Shown piece after piece: positions 11,283 to 22,179 of a DNA stretch of 64,000 bases. The stretch is from positions 1-64,000 of the forward strand of contig KK106982.1 in the NCBI GenBank assembly GCA_000611775.1, written 5' to 3'. The position numbers and the translations under genes are program-made. How positions within the stretch are numbered: the stretch's first letter is position 1; each line of letters begins with the position of its first letter. Source of the stretch: Umbilicaria muhlenbergii. Its lineage: Eukaryota; Ascomycota; Lecanoromycetes; Umbilicariales; Umbilicariaceae. Under the pieces are notes generated by a model. It was not told the DNA's origin, ran no database searches, and worked only from the letters and a program-made list of their open reading frames with translations.

Positions 11283-12031
11283 TTACCCCTTTCGATTCCA
11301 CATCCTGACCCCAAAAACCACGGCCACAATGACACCCACAGCAGGCACCACGACGCCGATCGCAATCTGGGCGGTGGTGGACAGATTTCCATTGTTATGC
11401 AGGCTTCCTCCGCCTTGAGTTGTTGTCGTGGTGGAAGAAGCGACTGCTGTCGAGCTGTTCGTAGGAGACGTCGTAGGAGATATTACAGTTGTGGGAGATG
11501 TCGCGGAAGAGGACGAAGAAGAAGAAGAAGGCGCAGTGATTGGCTGAACAGGCGTAGAGGCCGAGGCTCGGGTAGAGGAAGACGAGTACGAAGAGCTGGC
11601 GCTGGTGGAGGAAGAAGACAGCGACGAAGTAGAAGCAGTCAAAACAGAAGAAACATCAGTAGAAGACGACGACACCACCAACGAACTCGACGCATGCACC
11701 CAATATCGCCAGCGTAGCATCATAATTGCAGGACGGATCCGAATAAATCGTGACTATCACAACCTCCCAGTTAGCCGACTCAACTTGAGTGGGTGCTGGA
11801 AGGGAGTCTCGGGTTCGTCAGACCGGCGCAATACTTATCAGCGTTCGTGGTTCGCACGCTCTTCACACCGGGGAGTTGTTGGCATTGGGTTCCTCCATCG
11901 ACGGTGTAGGCAGTGCCGACGGGGCTTTGGCAGTTGGAGTCGCTGAAAGTGTCAAGGGTTGTGGTAGCGGTGGTTGGAAGAGTGAGGGAGAGAAGTAGGA
12001 AGAGCAAAGGGGTACCGCGACGACGGAACAT
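11283..12031 (-). CDS. Ser/Thr-rich single-pass membrane protein, Mid2-like architecture
   Basis: The N-terminus (ATG at 12031) is a good signal peptide: MFRRRGTPLLFLLLSLTLP, followed by a short Cys-containing ectodomain (SNCQSP, TQCQQL, KYCAG). Downstream, in another frame, comes a long Ser/Thr-rich stalk and one transmembrane helix (IAIGVVVPAVGVIVAVVFGV) with a basic MWNRKG end and TAA stop at 11283-11285. This order matches fungal cell-wall sensors and Mid2-like proteins, which sit in the plasma membrane with a glycosylated stalk. A third frame between them (SANWEVVIVTIYSDPSCNY) looks coding, so at least two short introns or frameshifts must join the pieces. A CTTCCAG acceptor-like site lies near 11796. 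The exact exon structure is unresolved. Confidence 0.55.
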
Positions 12032-12070
12032 TGAGTATATATCGATGGACCATCGAAGTGATGCAGACAG

Positions 12071-12409
12071 TCAAGGCAAAAAAACATGGGCGAGCGGTAT
12101 GAATGTTGGAAAAGCAAGGTAAGGGGGCCATGTGGAAAGCTGCATGGAATTCGGGCGGTGCTGTCGCACAGCGTCACAGCAGCAGAAGCTGACTCGCCAG
12201 CCTTGCGTCCTAACACCCGAAATAGCTCGCACACTTTCGTGGCAGACTTTCCAATCAGCGTATTGATTGGTGATCTCTCGGAAGAAAACAAAGGAGGAGC
12301 CGATGGGACCACACACGGCCAGTTGAACGTCACCTTGCACAACTGAGCTATCCAGGCAAAAGGCAATCGCGGCCAGTGCGAGGAAACTTCTTAGTGCAAC
12401 AGATAACAT
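12071..12409 (-). CDS. Possible small secreted protein
   Basis: An open frame of 112 residues begins with a convincing hydrophobic leader: MLSVALRSFLALAAIAF then CLDSSVVQG. The rest has several cysteines and no recognised family. It could be a short secreted protein, the first exon of the membrane-protein gene just downstream on the same strand, or chance. Only the signal-peptide-like start supports it. Confidence 0.3.
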   Translation of the reverse strand: MLSVALRSFLALAAIAFCLDSSVVQGDVQLAVCGPIGSSFVFFREITNQYADWKVCHESVRAISGVRTQGWRVSFCCCDAVRQHRPNSMQLSTWPPYLAFPTFIPLAHVFLP

Positions 12410-13206
12410 TCAACTCGAGTCAAACCCAACTGGGCGCCCAACATCGGATAGTGGGGGTACTGTAAGTAAGACAACGTGGGAGATATTTCAAGCGCCACGA
12501 GCTAAAAGGCACGATATGGGCACAGAACCTTAAAACATGCGGCGCATCGAAAACTAACACTGAAACTTAATCTCACGTCAGATCTGATCTCCGTCTGCTC
12601 TCAGGGGCAAGAACACCCCACTTTGCAGTGACACTAAATAGGTTGTTTAGTCCATTTAAATGGATGGAGCAGGGAAAACGACACATCACAGAATCAACCT
12701 TGATTTTTCACAGCATTAAAAACAGACAACCACCAAGGGCTGAATGATAGCAAGGGAGCGAACGTACTCGGCTGACCTCGAAAGGGCACATTCGAGGAGA
12801 AGGCGGAAACTTTGCTTTCAGTGACTAATAGTAGATAAAGAAGCAAGAAACCCAGGAGAAGAAATGAGTCGCCTGTGGCAGACGGGTCCCAGAAGGCAGA
12901 TGATGGATATGCAAAGTCAGCAAGGCAATGTTTCAGGCAAACACGCTGCTACGGCAGCGTTCTGTTGCACGCATGTCAGCGATGTTTGAACTTGCAAGCT
13001 CCAGTAGATATTCCGACCAGCCAAATGCTGAAGCTAAGCGGGGTCTTTGCTGGAGGCCATCTGGTTAGAAGATAAAGAAAGCCCTGCATGGAAACACATT
13101 CACAAGTAGTCAGCCCATGGAAGAGGAATGCAGCATGCTGAGCCGCGGAGCAGTGGGACGATAAACATGGGGGGTATCAAATCGACATTTCTCAGATGTC
13201 CAGACG
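12410..13206. other. Intergenic region, 3' flank of PPG1-type gene
   Basis: No gene recognised. The right end probably includes the 3' untranslated region of the phosphatase gene, whose stop codon is at 13207-13209. Confidence 0.5.
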
Positions 13207-14628
13207 TTACTACCGCCAACCAATTAGCCCACACACTCCAAAGAATCCATCCCCGCCACCCGTCGCGCCCACAGATCGGACAAACTCACCAGGAAATAAT
13301 CCGCCACCGGCTTCTTCGCCGGCATCCCCCTAAAATCCTGCGCCGCCGCCTCAAAAACCCTGTACCTCCTCCCCGGCCCCTCCCTCCCCCCTAATCCCGC
13401 CCCCGCCCCCGCAACCCTCCCCACATCACCATTACTCCTCTCCACCACCCCCCCTCCGCTCGCATCCTCGCCCAACTCCAGTATAGCCGCCACATTCCCG
13501 CAGCGATAGCAATAATTCGGCGCGCTCCAGACGGTAACGATACTAGAATCGAACATTTCCTTGAACCCCTCCATAACCAACTGATGCGCGCGCGCGATGA
13601 GTGACAGGTCGTTGAGGTGATTGAACCGCTTGACGATATCGGCGCCGAAGAGAAACCCGGCCCCTCGAGGCGAGAGGCCCCATCCGTCGATCTCGTCCGG
13701 GTCGCTCCAGAGCAGGTCGCACATGGCGCCTTCGTGGGGGACTTCTTGTTTGCGGTCTAGGAGGCGGATTTTATCGACGCTGTCGATGAGAGGGGAGAGA
13801 CCGCCGTGCACGCAGAGGACGGCGCCGCCGGAGCGGGTTGCGCTGCCGTTGCTGGAGCCAGAGGCACCGGTGCCGGCGGGGCCGGTCTTTTGTGAAGGGG
13901 AGGCGGTGGGTGAGGAAGCGATGACGTGTTCGTTGCCGTTGAGGTAGCGGCGGCGGTTGCGGGGAAAGCGGGCGGTGACTTCACCGGCCGAGTTCATGAT
14001 TTCGATTTCGATATCTTCGTCATCGGCGGGCTGAGTGGTTTGTGTGGATTGGTCGACAAGGCTAGAGGAAGTATTGGTGGTAGTGGGTTCGAGATGGGAG
14101 CTTGTGCCCAGGACCAAGGCGCCTAGAGCCAGGTAGTCGAAGACTTCGCAGCAATACCGCCACACATTCGCGGAGCCGTACTTCCGCAGACATTCGTCGT
14201 AGAAGCCGTAGACGGTGGTAATTTGCCGCGATTCGTGATTGCCGCGTATGAGTGTTATGCGGTCCGGGTAGCGGACTTTGAGGCAGAGGAGGAGGAGGAA
14301 GCTTTCGAGAGAGTAGAAACCGCGGTCGACGAAGTCGCCCATGAAGAGATAGTTTGTATCGGGGACATCACCACCCACGCGGAAGAGTTCCATTAGGTCG
14401 TGGAATTGGCCGTGGATGTCGCCGCATATTGTCACGGGGGCGTCGACTTGCACCACGTTGCCCTCTTCAATCAGGAGTTCGCGCGCTTTATGGCAGAGTT
14501 CGCGCACTTGTGGTTCGGGGATCGTTTTGCAGGCACGCAGCTGGGCGATGGCTCTGTGCGATTGACGGTCAGCTGCGGCCTCGAGACGTGGGGATAACAG
14601 TGTCTCCAGACTTGTCTAGGTCACTCAT
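13207..14628 (-). CDS. PPG1: PP2A-like Ser/Thr protein phosphatase, PPG1 type
   Basis: Proposed structure: exon 1 14612-14628 (ATG at 14628), intron 14554-14611 (58 bp, CTGAC branch), exon 2 13290-14553, intron 13210-13289 (80 bp, GTGAGT donor), and a last exon whose first codon is the TAA stop at 13207-13209. The product is 427 residues. All PPP catalytic motifs are present: [29 protein letters not shown] and the RAHQLV His. A Ser/Thr/Asn-rich insert of about 90 residues sits between GALVLG and AVLCVHGG, as I recall for PPG1 orthologues of filamentous fungi. The spliced C-terminus is PVADYFL, the conserved PP2A-class tail that is carboxymethylated on Leu. PPG1 enzymes dephosphorylate proteins in a STRIPAK-related complex. 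The start [15 protein letters not shown] is recovered only with the first intron. Confidence 0.85.
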
Positions 14629-15293
14629 GGTCTGGCCGTTGCAGCAAAGCGACTGCGAGGGCGCAGCGCCTGGATATCTGGACAAGGTACCCTACGAAGT
14701 GTAGATTCGATTTGGAACTTGTTCAGCGGTACTTGAGTTCGTGTAGAGAGCGACTACGGTTCACGGCTTTGGTGGCGGAAAAGTCGAAGTTGCGCTGCCG
14801 GGGATGAAACACTGTGGTGGTGACGCGGGCTTCCCAGGAGCTGTTTTGCGGCGGTGATGACTGGTTATGGGTTATCATTCACTATCAGGATTGGACAATG
14901 TACAGCTGAGTTCCTAGGGAAGAATATCGCAGCCAGAGGTTTCCTTCGCGTTTCCCATGCATCTACCGGTTGAAGCTCGGCGCATCAAATCACTAGCGCC
15001 GGGAGGTGAACAGAAAGAAACATCCACCGCCGACAGCATCCCCTCAACACCACTCTCAAAGCGTCCCAATCCCGATCTCTACCCCCATCACAGCATAGCC
15101 CCATCCCAAGGTAAGCACTCACATCCACATCCACATCCACATCCACTCTCCACTCTCCACTCCACCCCCCCGGCTAACCCCCCCTCCAGCTCCCAATGCA
15201 CGCCATTTAACCACCCACCCACCTCCACCCTCTCCACCACCCTCTCCACCCCTCCACCACCACCGTCCTCTCCACCCTCCCAACCACCAACAA
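14629..15293. other. Divergent promoter region and 5' leader
   Basis: This lies between the PPG1-type gene (minus) and the small membrane protein gene (plus). An in-frame ATG at 14957 and a GTAAGC donor-like site at 15111 suggest a spliced leader or alternative N-terminus for the plus-strand gene. It includes the CACATC microsatellite. Confidence 0.45.
15120..15145. repeat. (CACATC)n microsatellite
   Basis: About four copies of the hexamer ACATCC/CACATC stand in a C/T-rich leader just after a GTAAGC donor-like site, consistent with an intron or untranslated leader. Confidence 0.8.
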
Positions 15294-15751
15294 TGCCCCC
15301 CCACCTACACCCCCGCTCCCGCCTAACAACCTCCCTCTTCGGCACGACCCTCCTAGTATCCTTCCTCGTCGTCAGTCTCCCGCACCTATTCCCGTGCCCC
15401 GCGCCGCGAACCTCCTACGCGGACGCAACCACGCGCACCGAAGACGGGCGGCTCAGGCGGCGGCGGAGGCGGCGGACAGAGACGTCAGCTGTAGTCGATG
15501 CGGACGAGAGTGGTGCGTCGTCTGGAATGGATGACGAGGGGAGGAGAACCAGGGGCGGTGATGATAGGACAAAGGGAGGGGTGGATGAAGGGGAGATGTT
15601 GGCTCGGAAGGCGCATGAGTGTCCGGTGCCGAAGCCGGGGGGGATCATAGGGGAGGTGTTGGGGTTTAAGAGGAGGGGGGGGGAGGAGCGGGATGCGGCA
15701 CCGCCGCGGATGAGGGTGGAGACGGGGGAGAGGGGAGGATCCGACGGGTGA
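15294..15751 (+). CDS. Small single-pass membrane protein, conserved-type hypothetical
   Basis: The ATG at 15294 opens a 152-residue frame. Residues about 10-30 form a transmembrane helix or signal anchor (LFGTTLLVSFLVVSLPHLF), followed by PCPAPRTSYAD, an Arg tract (RRRRRRR), an acidic and Gly-rich low-complexity middle, and a terminal motif ECPVPKPGGIIGEVLGF. The anchor plus ECPVPKPGG layout resembles, from memory, small conserved ascomycete proteins of unknown function, possibly mitochondrial. The same frame extends upstream to an ATG at 14957, but that extension is low-complexity His/Pro/Ser and looks like leader. The stop is TGA. Confidence 0.55.
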
Positions 15752-16269
15752 TGAGGGTGAAGTGGTGGCGTTGGAAGCGAGCAAGGTTGGGGGATGCATA
15801 CGAGACAAGGCGTTTTCAAACGGGCTGATTGATGGGGTGTCGTTTGATATGAGGGTTACAATTACCACTCATCCGTTGTACAGAGAGACAGAAGAAGATT
15901 TCTGTTTTACCACTGGTGCACGTCGCGACCCGCTGCACAGAAACAGAAGAAGACTTCCGTCTTACTACAAGTGCAAGCCGCGAAGGTCGTGCATGTATTT
16001 TGCAACTTTTGAGTTTTAAAAACTAACCAGTCCAAGTAAATTAGAGCTCAATACATCTTCCACCAAAGCCCCAGCAACTAAACCACGGGATATCTCTCAG
16101 AACCACATAACCTACTCCCCCAGCCCAACGACTACAACTTTAGTACTAATCACATTCTCAATACTAGTATCACGCTTGAGGCAAACGTGTAAATAAACAA
16201 GGAAGCACAACACGGGTATCCCATCCAAAACAAATCCTCTCCCCCCCCGAGTGAAGCATACTACCCCCC

Positions 16270-17322
16270 TCAAGCATGCTGATGCACCTCGGTATTCCCA
16301 CTGCGATGCCACGTCGCGAGCAAGACGCCACAATTGCCACAATGGTGCGCCACATCCTTGAAGCTATTGACCATGTACGGAATACAGAACAGCAGCGTAA
16401 AGCAGCAGAAGCCGAGGGCCCAGGCACTAAAAAGACAGATGCATTAGCAACCGATCGGATCCCTCCTCTCCCTCCCCTCCCTCAACGATCCAACAATAGA
16501 ATGGAAGAAAAGCTCCCCCCCCCCACAAATCAGAAAAGTAGACAAAGGGACAAAGAGGGGTAAATTGGGGAAACCCCATCTCTACAGCGGGATCCGACTC
16601 CAAAAAAACCAAAACAAACCAGGCGACTTACTGGGTCGTATTCCCCGTCTCAAACTGCGTCCTAGTCAAGGCCCTCGCATGGCAAACGGGACAATCGACC
16701 GGGGCCGGCGCCCGATTCAGCGCCGCGAGCGGAGTGGCAGTATGATACTGATGGCCCTGCGACCTTGACTGGGCCGGAGGGGCCGGAGCTGCGGGTTGCG
16801 GATGATGCTGCTGGGGTTGGGGTTGTTGCGCCGGTTTGGGGTCGGAGTATTGGTGCTGTTGCTGTTGGGGCTGTTGTTTCTGCTGTGGGAAAGCAGCGGG
16901 GGCGGGGACGGTGCCGGATTGTTGTTGGGGCATCGGGGACGGGGTGAAGGCGGGCTGGTGGGGGAGTTGGGACATGGAGGGGTTGGATTGGATGGCAGGG
17001 GAGGAGGGGGTGGCGTAGATGTTGCTGGATGGGGATGCGGTTAGTTGCGGGGATGGAGGAAGGGATGAGTGAAACGAGGGAGTGGAGAGAGGGTGTGGAG
17101 AGAGGGAGTGAAGAGAAGGAGTGACGGAGGGGAAGAGGGGGGTGAATGTACCGAGATTGTGGCACCGGTGGGGACGGTTGGCCGTACATGTCGGTGGCAG
17201 ACTCTTCGTAGGGGGGAACTGGGTCGTTCACGTCAGCTGGACTTGTTCCGTCTTCACTTGCATCGAACGCATGCTCCGGTGATGGCCGGAAACATACCTG
17301 GCTGATGGATATGATCCGCCAT
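16270..17322 (-). CDS. LITAF-like zinc-binding membrane protein
   Basis: Four exons join cleanly in frame: 17298-17322 (ATG at 17322), 17152-17236, 16632-17024 and 16270-16426, 219 residues. The introns are 61, 127 and 205 bp with GTATGT, GTACAT and GTAAGT donors. The start is MADHIHQPA, then a Pro/Gln-rich region with DPVPPYEESATDMYGQP. The C-terminal LITAF domain has CPVCHA, a hydrophobic membrane-inserting stretch (GFCCFTLLFCIPYMV) and CGNCGVLLATWH; the two CxxC knuckles bind one zinc. LITAF-like proteins are peripheral membrane proteins of late endosomes or the plasma membrane. Polyglutamine and PPxY-like elements could recruit ubiquitin-ligase partners. The stop TGA immediately follows NTEVHQHA. 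Confidence 0.85.
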
Positions 17323-18374
17323 TGTGATGGTCTGCTTCAACAGTCCTATACGACACGATACAATACAAGACAAAACCACAAGGTGAAGGAGTGAAGGATG
17401 TGCGAGTGAAACACGCGATGGAGACTCTACGGACACGGCAACGCAAGAACGGGGAAGCAGGTGCAGCAGTTCTTGTACTGGCCAGCTTCAGCCGCAGCCC
17501 GATCTGGGCACCGCCAAGAATGGCCCCCTACTCGGACACGAAACAAGATGAGCGTGCGCAGCCCGCAGACGGAGGAGCGATACCCGATCGAGCCCATGGC
17601 AGCCGGAATCCCCTGCCGCCGTGCGTCTGTGACCCTGTGCCGCCTCCTCGCTCGTCCCGTCTCCCTCTTCCCTCGCACCACTGCTGCCCTGGTCAGTCGT
17701 CTCGTGAGCCAAGCCGGACCTACCTTACCGTAGCCTCTCAGCCTCGCCAGCCCAGCGCTATTAATATCACGATTGCGGCCAGGCTGACTGTAAACCTTCC
17801 CGACCTGCAGACCTTCCAGAAAATCCCTCAACATAGCCAAGGTCGTACGACGTCTCCAAGCGACCTGTGGAACGTGGCAATCTTCACGATGAAACACCCA
17901 GGGAGAACAAACCACGTCTTCATGTGTGGAGATCGGAGCAAACGCCGCTGAGGGCAGCCCGCGAATGGGAGAGGAGACGTGCCGCTACAAAAGTCACACT
18001 CGGTCGGAATCAATAAAATGATCCACCGTGAGGGGACCTCTCGCTTGAGGCATGAGCTCGCATGACTAAGCAAATAAGCGGACGGGACGACGAGTTTTAA
18101 TCACGTGCAGGCCATAGCCCTACCGGCTTTAATGTTATTCCTGGTAAACGTCATTATATACCAACCTCAGGGGCTGATTTTCATTTATTTTATATGTTTC
18201 AGGTTTACCCAATAGAGATTTTAGATAGATATGTAGATTGTAGCCTCATGGCCTTTGAATTCAATTTTCGAACAGAGGGTTTGATGTTTGTTTGAAAGCA
18301 CGCGTTTTTAAACCACCAAACATCATACTTCAATACAATATGACATCATTTACAGTAAGTTATAGCCTCATTCT
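17323..18374. other. Right flank of the gene island
   Basis: No gene is recognised. GC-rich sequence continues to about 18150, where composition drops abruptly into AT-rich DNA that lacks clear coding potential. Confidence 0.5.
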
Positions 18375-18511
18375 GCTGCCTACCTCCGCTGCTGCCTGCC
18401 TTCACTGCTGCTGCCTCTGCTGCCTTCACCCCTGCTGCTGCTGCCCCTGCTGCTGCTACTGCTGCTGCCTTCACCACTGCTGTCTCTGCTGTTGCTGCCT
18501 TTGCTGTTGCG
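18375..18511. repeat. CTG/CTGCC-rich microsatellite
   Basis: Imperfect CTG triplets interspersed with CTGCCTTCA-like units form a block of about 135 bp. Its right end (TGCTGTTGC) coincides with the start of the 281-bp duplicated Helitron segment, so slippage at this repeat may have seeded the duplication. Confidence 0.8.
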
Positions 18512-19063
18512 TAATTTTTAGTACCAACTAGCAGACACTTGTGAATCATACTTCATAACCTCTGAGGAAGACCCCCGGAACCCCTCACTCAGGGAAAACA
18601 TCATGTGATTTTCATCATCAAGCTCATTCAGATCCGCGTTCAGAAGACCTTAACTGTTCAAAATATCATTCAGATTAAGAAAAGAGGGCTCATTCACCTC
18701 ACATGCAGGCAGCTGATCAGTAATAGGGTCATCTTCAGGCAGAGTCAACAGTTTGTCCTCATCAATTTTTAAATTCTTGTAGTGCTGTTGCATAATTTTT
18801 AGTATCAACTGGCAGACGCTTGCAGATCATATTTCATAATCTTCAAGGGAGGCCCCTGAAACCCCCCTCTCAGGATAAACATCATGTGATTTTCATCATC
18901 AAGTCTGTTCAGATCCGCGTTCAGAAGACCTTGACTATTCAGAATATCATTCAGATTAAAAAAAGAGAGCTCATTCACCTCACATGCAGGCAGTTGATCA
19001 GTAATAAAGTCATCTTCAAGCAGAGTCAGCAGTTTGTCCTCATCAATTTCTAAATTCTTGTAG
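18502..19063. repeat. 281-bp tandem duplication in the Helitron relic
   Basis: Segments 18502-18782 and 18783-19063 are near-identical head-to-tail copies. Differences between them are mostly transitions, such as ACCAACTAG against ATCAACTGG and CCCGGAA against CCCTGAA, which fit mutation at CCA/TGG and CpG. Confidence 0.85.
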
Positions 19064-19842
19064 TCAGAGTGATTGACCTGCAAAAACATCAATCAGTCAA
19101 AAACAACCTTTCTTTGAACATGTATTGATGAGTTGAACTGCTGTTCAATGCCTCAGTTGAAGTGATTAGAAGGAGGTTTCAACAGCAAAATTTAAATAAA
19201 GTTAATTATAATATTAATTTAAATGACCTGAACAGGTTCTGAACAACTTACATTAAGTTCAAAGGGTAAAAGTGAAAGCTTATCATAAACCTTTAAAGTG
19301 TTCTACATGAACATCATCACATGTGATTTGTACTTAAACTGCTGCCCTTTTATCTGTCATACTTGAATATGAACATGCAAATGAGCAATAAGGTGCTCTT
19401 CAACTTGTGTTAATTTAAACAGATGTTCAGGAACAGAGTCAACATTCAGATGATTACACTTAATAAATAATTAAGATTTCTCACTTTTTTCTTAAGTAAT
19501 GCAGTGTTTGCAGACCTGTTCAGAATTAAGCTTCATATCAAATCACTTTTCATTACACTGAATGCATTTATCCTGTCATAATTGAGTTAGGTTTTGATAG
19601 AAATCTTTAATATACTCTCAGTATTCTTCTGAAACAACAGAATCATGCAAAGACAGTGAACCTGCAGCAGCTGCTTGACTGCAAGATGTAAAAGATGTAA
19701 ACTGATTATTAAATAAAAGCTGAACAGGTTCAGAATTATTCTGAACAGGTGTTTGTAACAGATTATCATGAACATAATTCATTATTCTTTGACATTCCTG
19801 ACAGGTAGTGATTGCTGCAGCAGAGCTTTCCTGCTGTGATGA
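18502..19842 (-). pseudogene. Helitron Rep/helicase-like relic, part downstream of the A insertion
   Basis: Read on the minus strand, the frame contains a zinc-binding pair (CIQCNEKWF-like then VCKHC) and the segments LTQVEEHLIAHLHVQVWQ and KGQQFKYKSHV, which match my memory of the N-terminal domain of fungal Helitron replicase/helicases. DDENHM and QLPACEVNE segments lie further downstream. Trp positions read as TGA. The Rep catalytic HUH core and the helicase are not found, so it is a truncated relic. Chromovirus A interrupts it at 19842/28645, and the N-terminal remainder continues at 28645-28965. Confidence 0.65.
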
Positions 19843-19847
19843 CTGAA

Positions 19848-20118
19848 TGTAAGAGGCGGGGTGTACGACAGAGCGTCATAGTGATGTTTGAATGAAGTGT
19901 CATAGGCAAAAGTCATGATAGAGTCAATGCAGTGGTTATACATCTTCTATTCAGTGACAAAACTGATCACTGAGGAAGCAGGTTTCTGAACCTTCTTGTG
20001 AAGAGTTTTCACTTGATGCCAAGGCGCTAAGCGCTGAGTCATCATATCTATATAATGTCATACTATAGTGTTGTACTATAGTGTCATACTGTCATATTAT
20101 TATATGGTGACCCTGACA
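19848..20118 (-). repeat. 3' LTR of chromovirus A
   Basis: On the element strand the LTR begins TGTCAGGG and ends CTTACA. It contains tandem TACTATAGTGT-like units near the 5' end and a GGCGCTTAGCGCC-like palindromic core. It matches the right LTR and the LTRs of B. Confidence 0.9.
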
Positions 20119-20623
20119 CAGCATTCCCCTTCTCATGACGTCATCCCTGAAGTCAACTGACCACTCATAAACTTCATTATGACGTTGTAACAGTTGAGGT
20201 TGTAGGGTGAGCGTGTTGAGCTTGTAAGATGATCACATGAGACTGCACTAAAGTAAGGCTGATCACATGCCTCACTTAATTATGATGATATCACGCTGGC
20301 AGTAAGCTTTCTTCATAACATAAACATCAAAAATCATAATGTTTATCATAGGTTCAAAATGCTCCTTCCCTTGTGTTTCTTCTTCATCATTTCTATTATG
20401 ACATGTTGTTGTACTTTTCATGGCTTTTCCACAGCTCATTGAGCAACCTGATGACTTCATGATGTCATCCTCATTGCAGAGGTGTTCACCTCATGAAGGG
20501 AGTGTCATGAAGCTTGCAGCTCACAGCTCAACATTCTTGCAGTGTCATACTTCCTGTTGTACATCATATGGATGCTAACATGATATATAGGCAATCAATA
20601 CTTGAACTCTCAAACTCACAGTC

Positions 20624-21642
20624 ATGAACAACAGTGAAGACTCATCTTCATCAGGGAAGCCTGTTGATCTCTGAGCTCAATGTGATGAGGAGGGCTCTGA
20701 GTCAGAGTTGATGAATGAAACTGTGATGATTGACACCTTCAAAAAGAGATGAGGAAACAGAATGATAAAACTGACTGTTCAGCATCTGAAGAGGGTCAGG
20801 TGTTTATCTTTAAATGATGTCTTCAGCAGCAGTTCCTGCTCTGTGTGATGTCATGATGATATCTCACTGCCGGCTCACGTGCAGCAGGCTCATCATCATG
20901 AGCATGTGATTTAAGAGAACCTCAGTCACATGCTGTCAGATACTGCTCACTGTGACTCTTGCAGAAGAGTCAGAGTTGATCAGTGCTTCATGTCACAGGT
21001 CAATTCAACCTGCACTCATTACACATCACTTCACAACTCTCATGATTAATGCATGATGAAGCTTCTGATCATCACTGCCTCAGCCTCTGAGAGCTCTGAT
21101 GTTGTTGTTTCATGCGTGCATGCTTATGATGACAGGAGGGGTGATGACACACTGTAAGTCTGCCTTTCTTAATCCTCTTTCATTTTGTTTCATTTAGTAT
21201 GAATATGATGTACTTATTGTATTTATGACATTTTGTTGTACTGTCATATATACAACATTTTGTCATACTGCTGTACTGTTGCACTGTTGTACTACTGATA
21301 TGTTAATTGTTGTATAGCACTTGATGACTGATCAATTCCTCATGCTGCTGCCTCTTATCAGTCATTACTGACATCCTTCACACCCTCTGCAGTCACTCCT
21401 CAACATGAGTTTCTTGACTCCTTTAAGTTGAAATGTGTTAATTCAGTAGTTCTGAGGAGCTCATTCAGGCTCTTGCTGTCTTATTGAAGAGCACTGCTCA
21501 CGCTCTTCATGTCCTCAACACTCATTAATCTCATCATCATCAAGAGTATATTGAACTCTGTGAGCAGTGTCATGTTGAGGAGATGAGGTCAGAGGCTTCA
21601 TCAAACAGTGAAGAAGAATTTAAGATGATGAAAGACAAGTAA
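20624..21642 (+). pseudogene. Antisense Zn2Cys6-like gene of chromovirus A
   Basis: Opposite to pol, an extended frame (start candidate ATG at 20624, downstream of a TATATAG at about 20584) runs through TAHCDSCRRVRVDQCF, a fungal zinc-cluster-like motif (C-x2-C-x7-C-x7-C-x2-C, with the fifth Cys read as Tyr here). It reaches a GTAAGT donor at 21154. A second coding block (SSSEELIQALAVLLK, YIELCEQCHVEEMRSEAS) ends at a TAA at 21640-21642; an acceptor near 21317 (TTGTATAG) is plausible. Several TGA/TAA codons interrupt it. The corresponding codon in B reads ACA, and both suggest an ancestral ACGG, so the 20624 ATG may not be the original start. The product is unknown; it is probably a DNA-binding protein. 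Confidence 0.6.
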
Positions 21643-21920
21643 ATAAATGAAGATGACTTGACATGACACTGATGAGAAGTTGAGTGCAAGATGTTGATTT
21701 CAGATTCACTTTAATCTTCAGACCTGAAATGAAATGCTTCTGCATTTGAGTGTTCTCTGCAATGTGACATGTCTGTGATAATGTAGTTCATGCAGTAATC
21801 TTATTAAAGATTCTGTTATAACATCATAATATCATAGCTCTTGTCATACTTGTCATAGAGCACAGGCTCTGTCATAGAAGATCAGATTAACAAGACTGAC
21901 AAGGTTTTCAGTTCTTAAAG

Positions 21921-22136
21921 CTCATGACTTTTGTGACAGCTTCTCAATTGACCTTGAAGGGTCACATCTTAAGGTTCATGACTTTTGTGACAGCTTCTTA
22001 ATCAATCTTGAAGAGTCACATCTTAAAGCTCATGACTTTTGTGACAGCTTCTCAATTAACCTTGAAGAGTCATGTCTTAAGGCTCATGACTTTTGTGACA
22101 GCTTCTCAATTAATCTTGAAGAGTCACATCTTAAGA
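21921..22136. repeat. 54-bp tandem repeat, four copies
   Basis: Four head-to-tail copies begin with (C/T)TCATGACTTTTGTGACAG at 21921, 21975, 22029 and 22083. They lie between integrase and the antisense gene of A. The equivalent place in B carries a 30-bp array built on the same core. Confidence 0.9.
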
Positions 22137-22179
22137 CTCACCTGAATTTCTGTTTGTCAGGGTTGTCAGCATGAAATTT

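Noticed and set aside
11106-11717. Plus-strand Arg-rich protein
   Set aside because: It is the antisense shadow of the Ser/Thr-rich stalk of the minus-strand membrane protein.
17391-17951. Overlapping open frames of 160-186 codons on both strands
   Set aside because: GC-rich sequence opens several frames at once; none has a domain, signal peptide or splice support.
20600-20630. ATG at 20624 as the certain start of the antisense gene of A
   Set aside because: The aligned site in B reads ACA, implying an ancestral ACGG mutated differently in each copy, so this ATG may have been created by decay.
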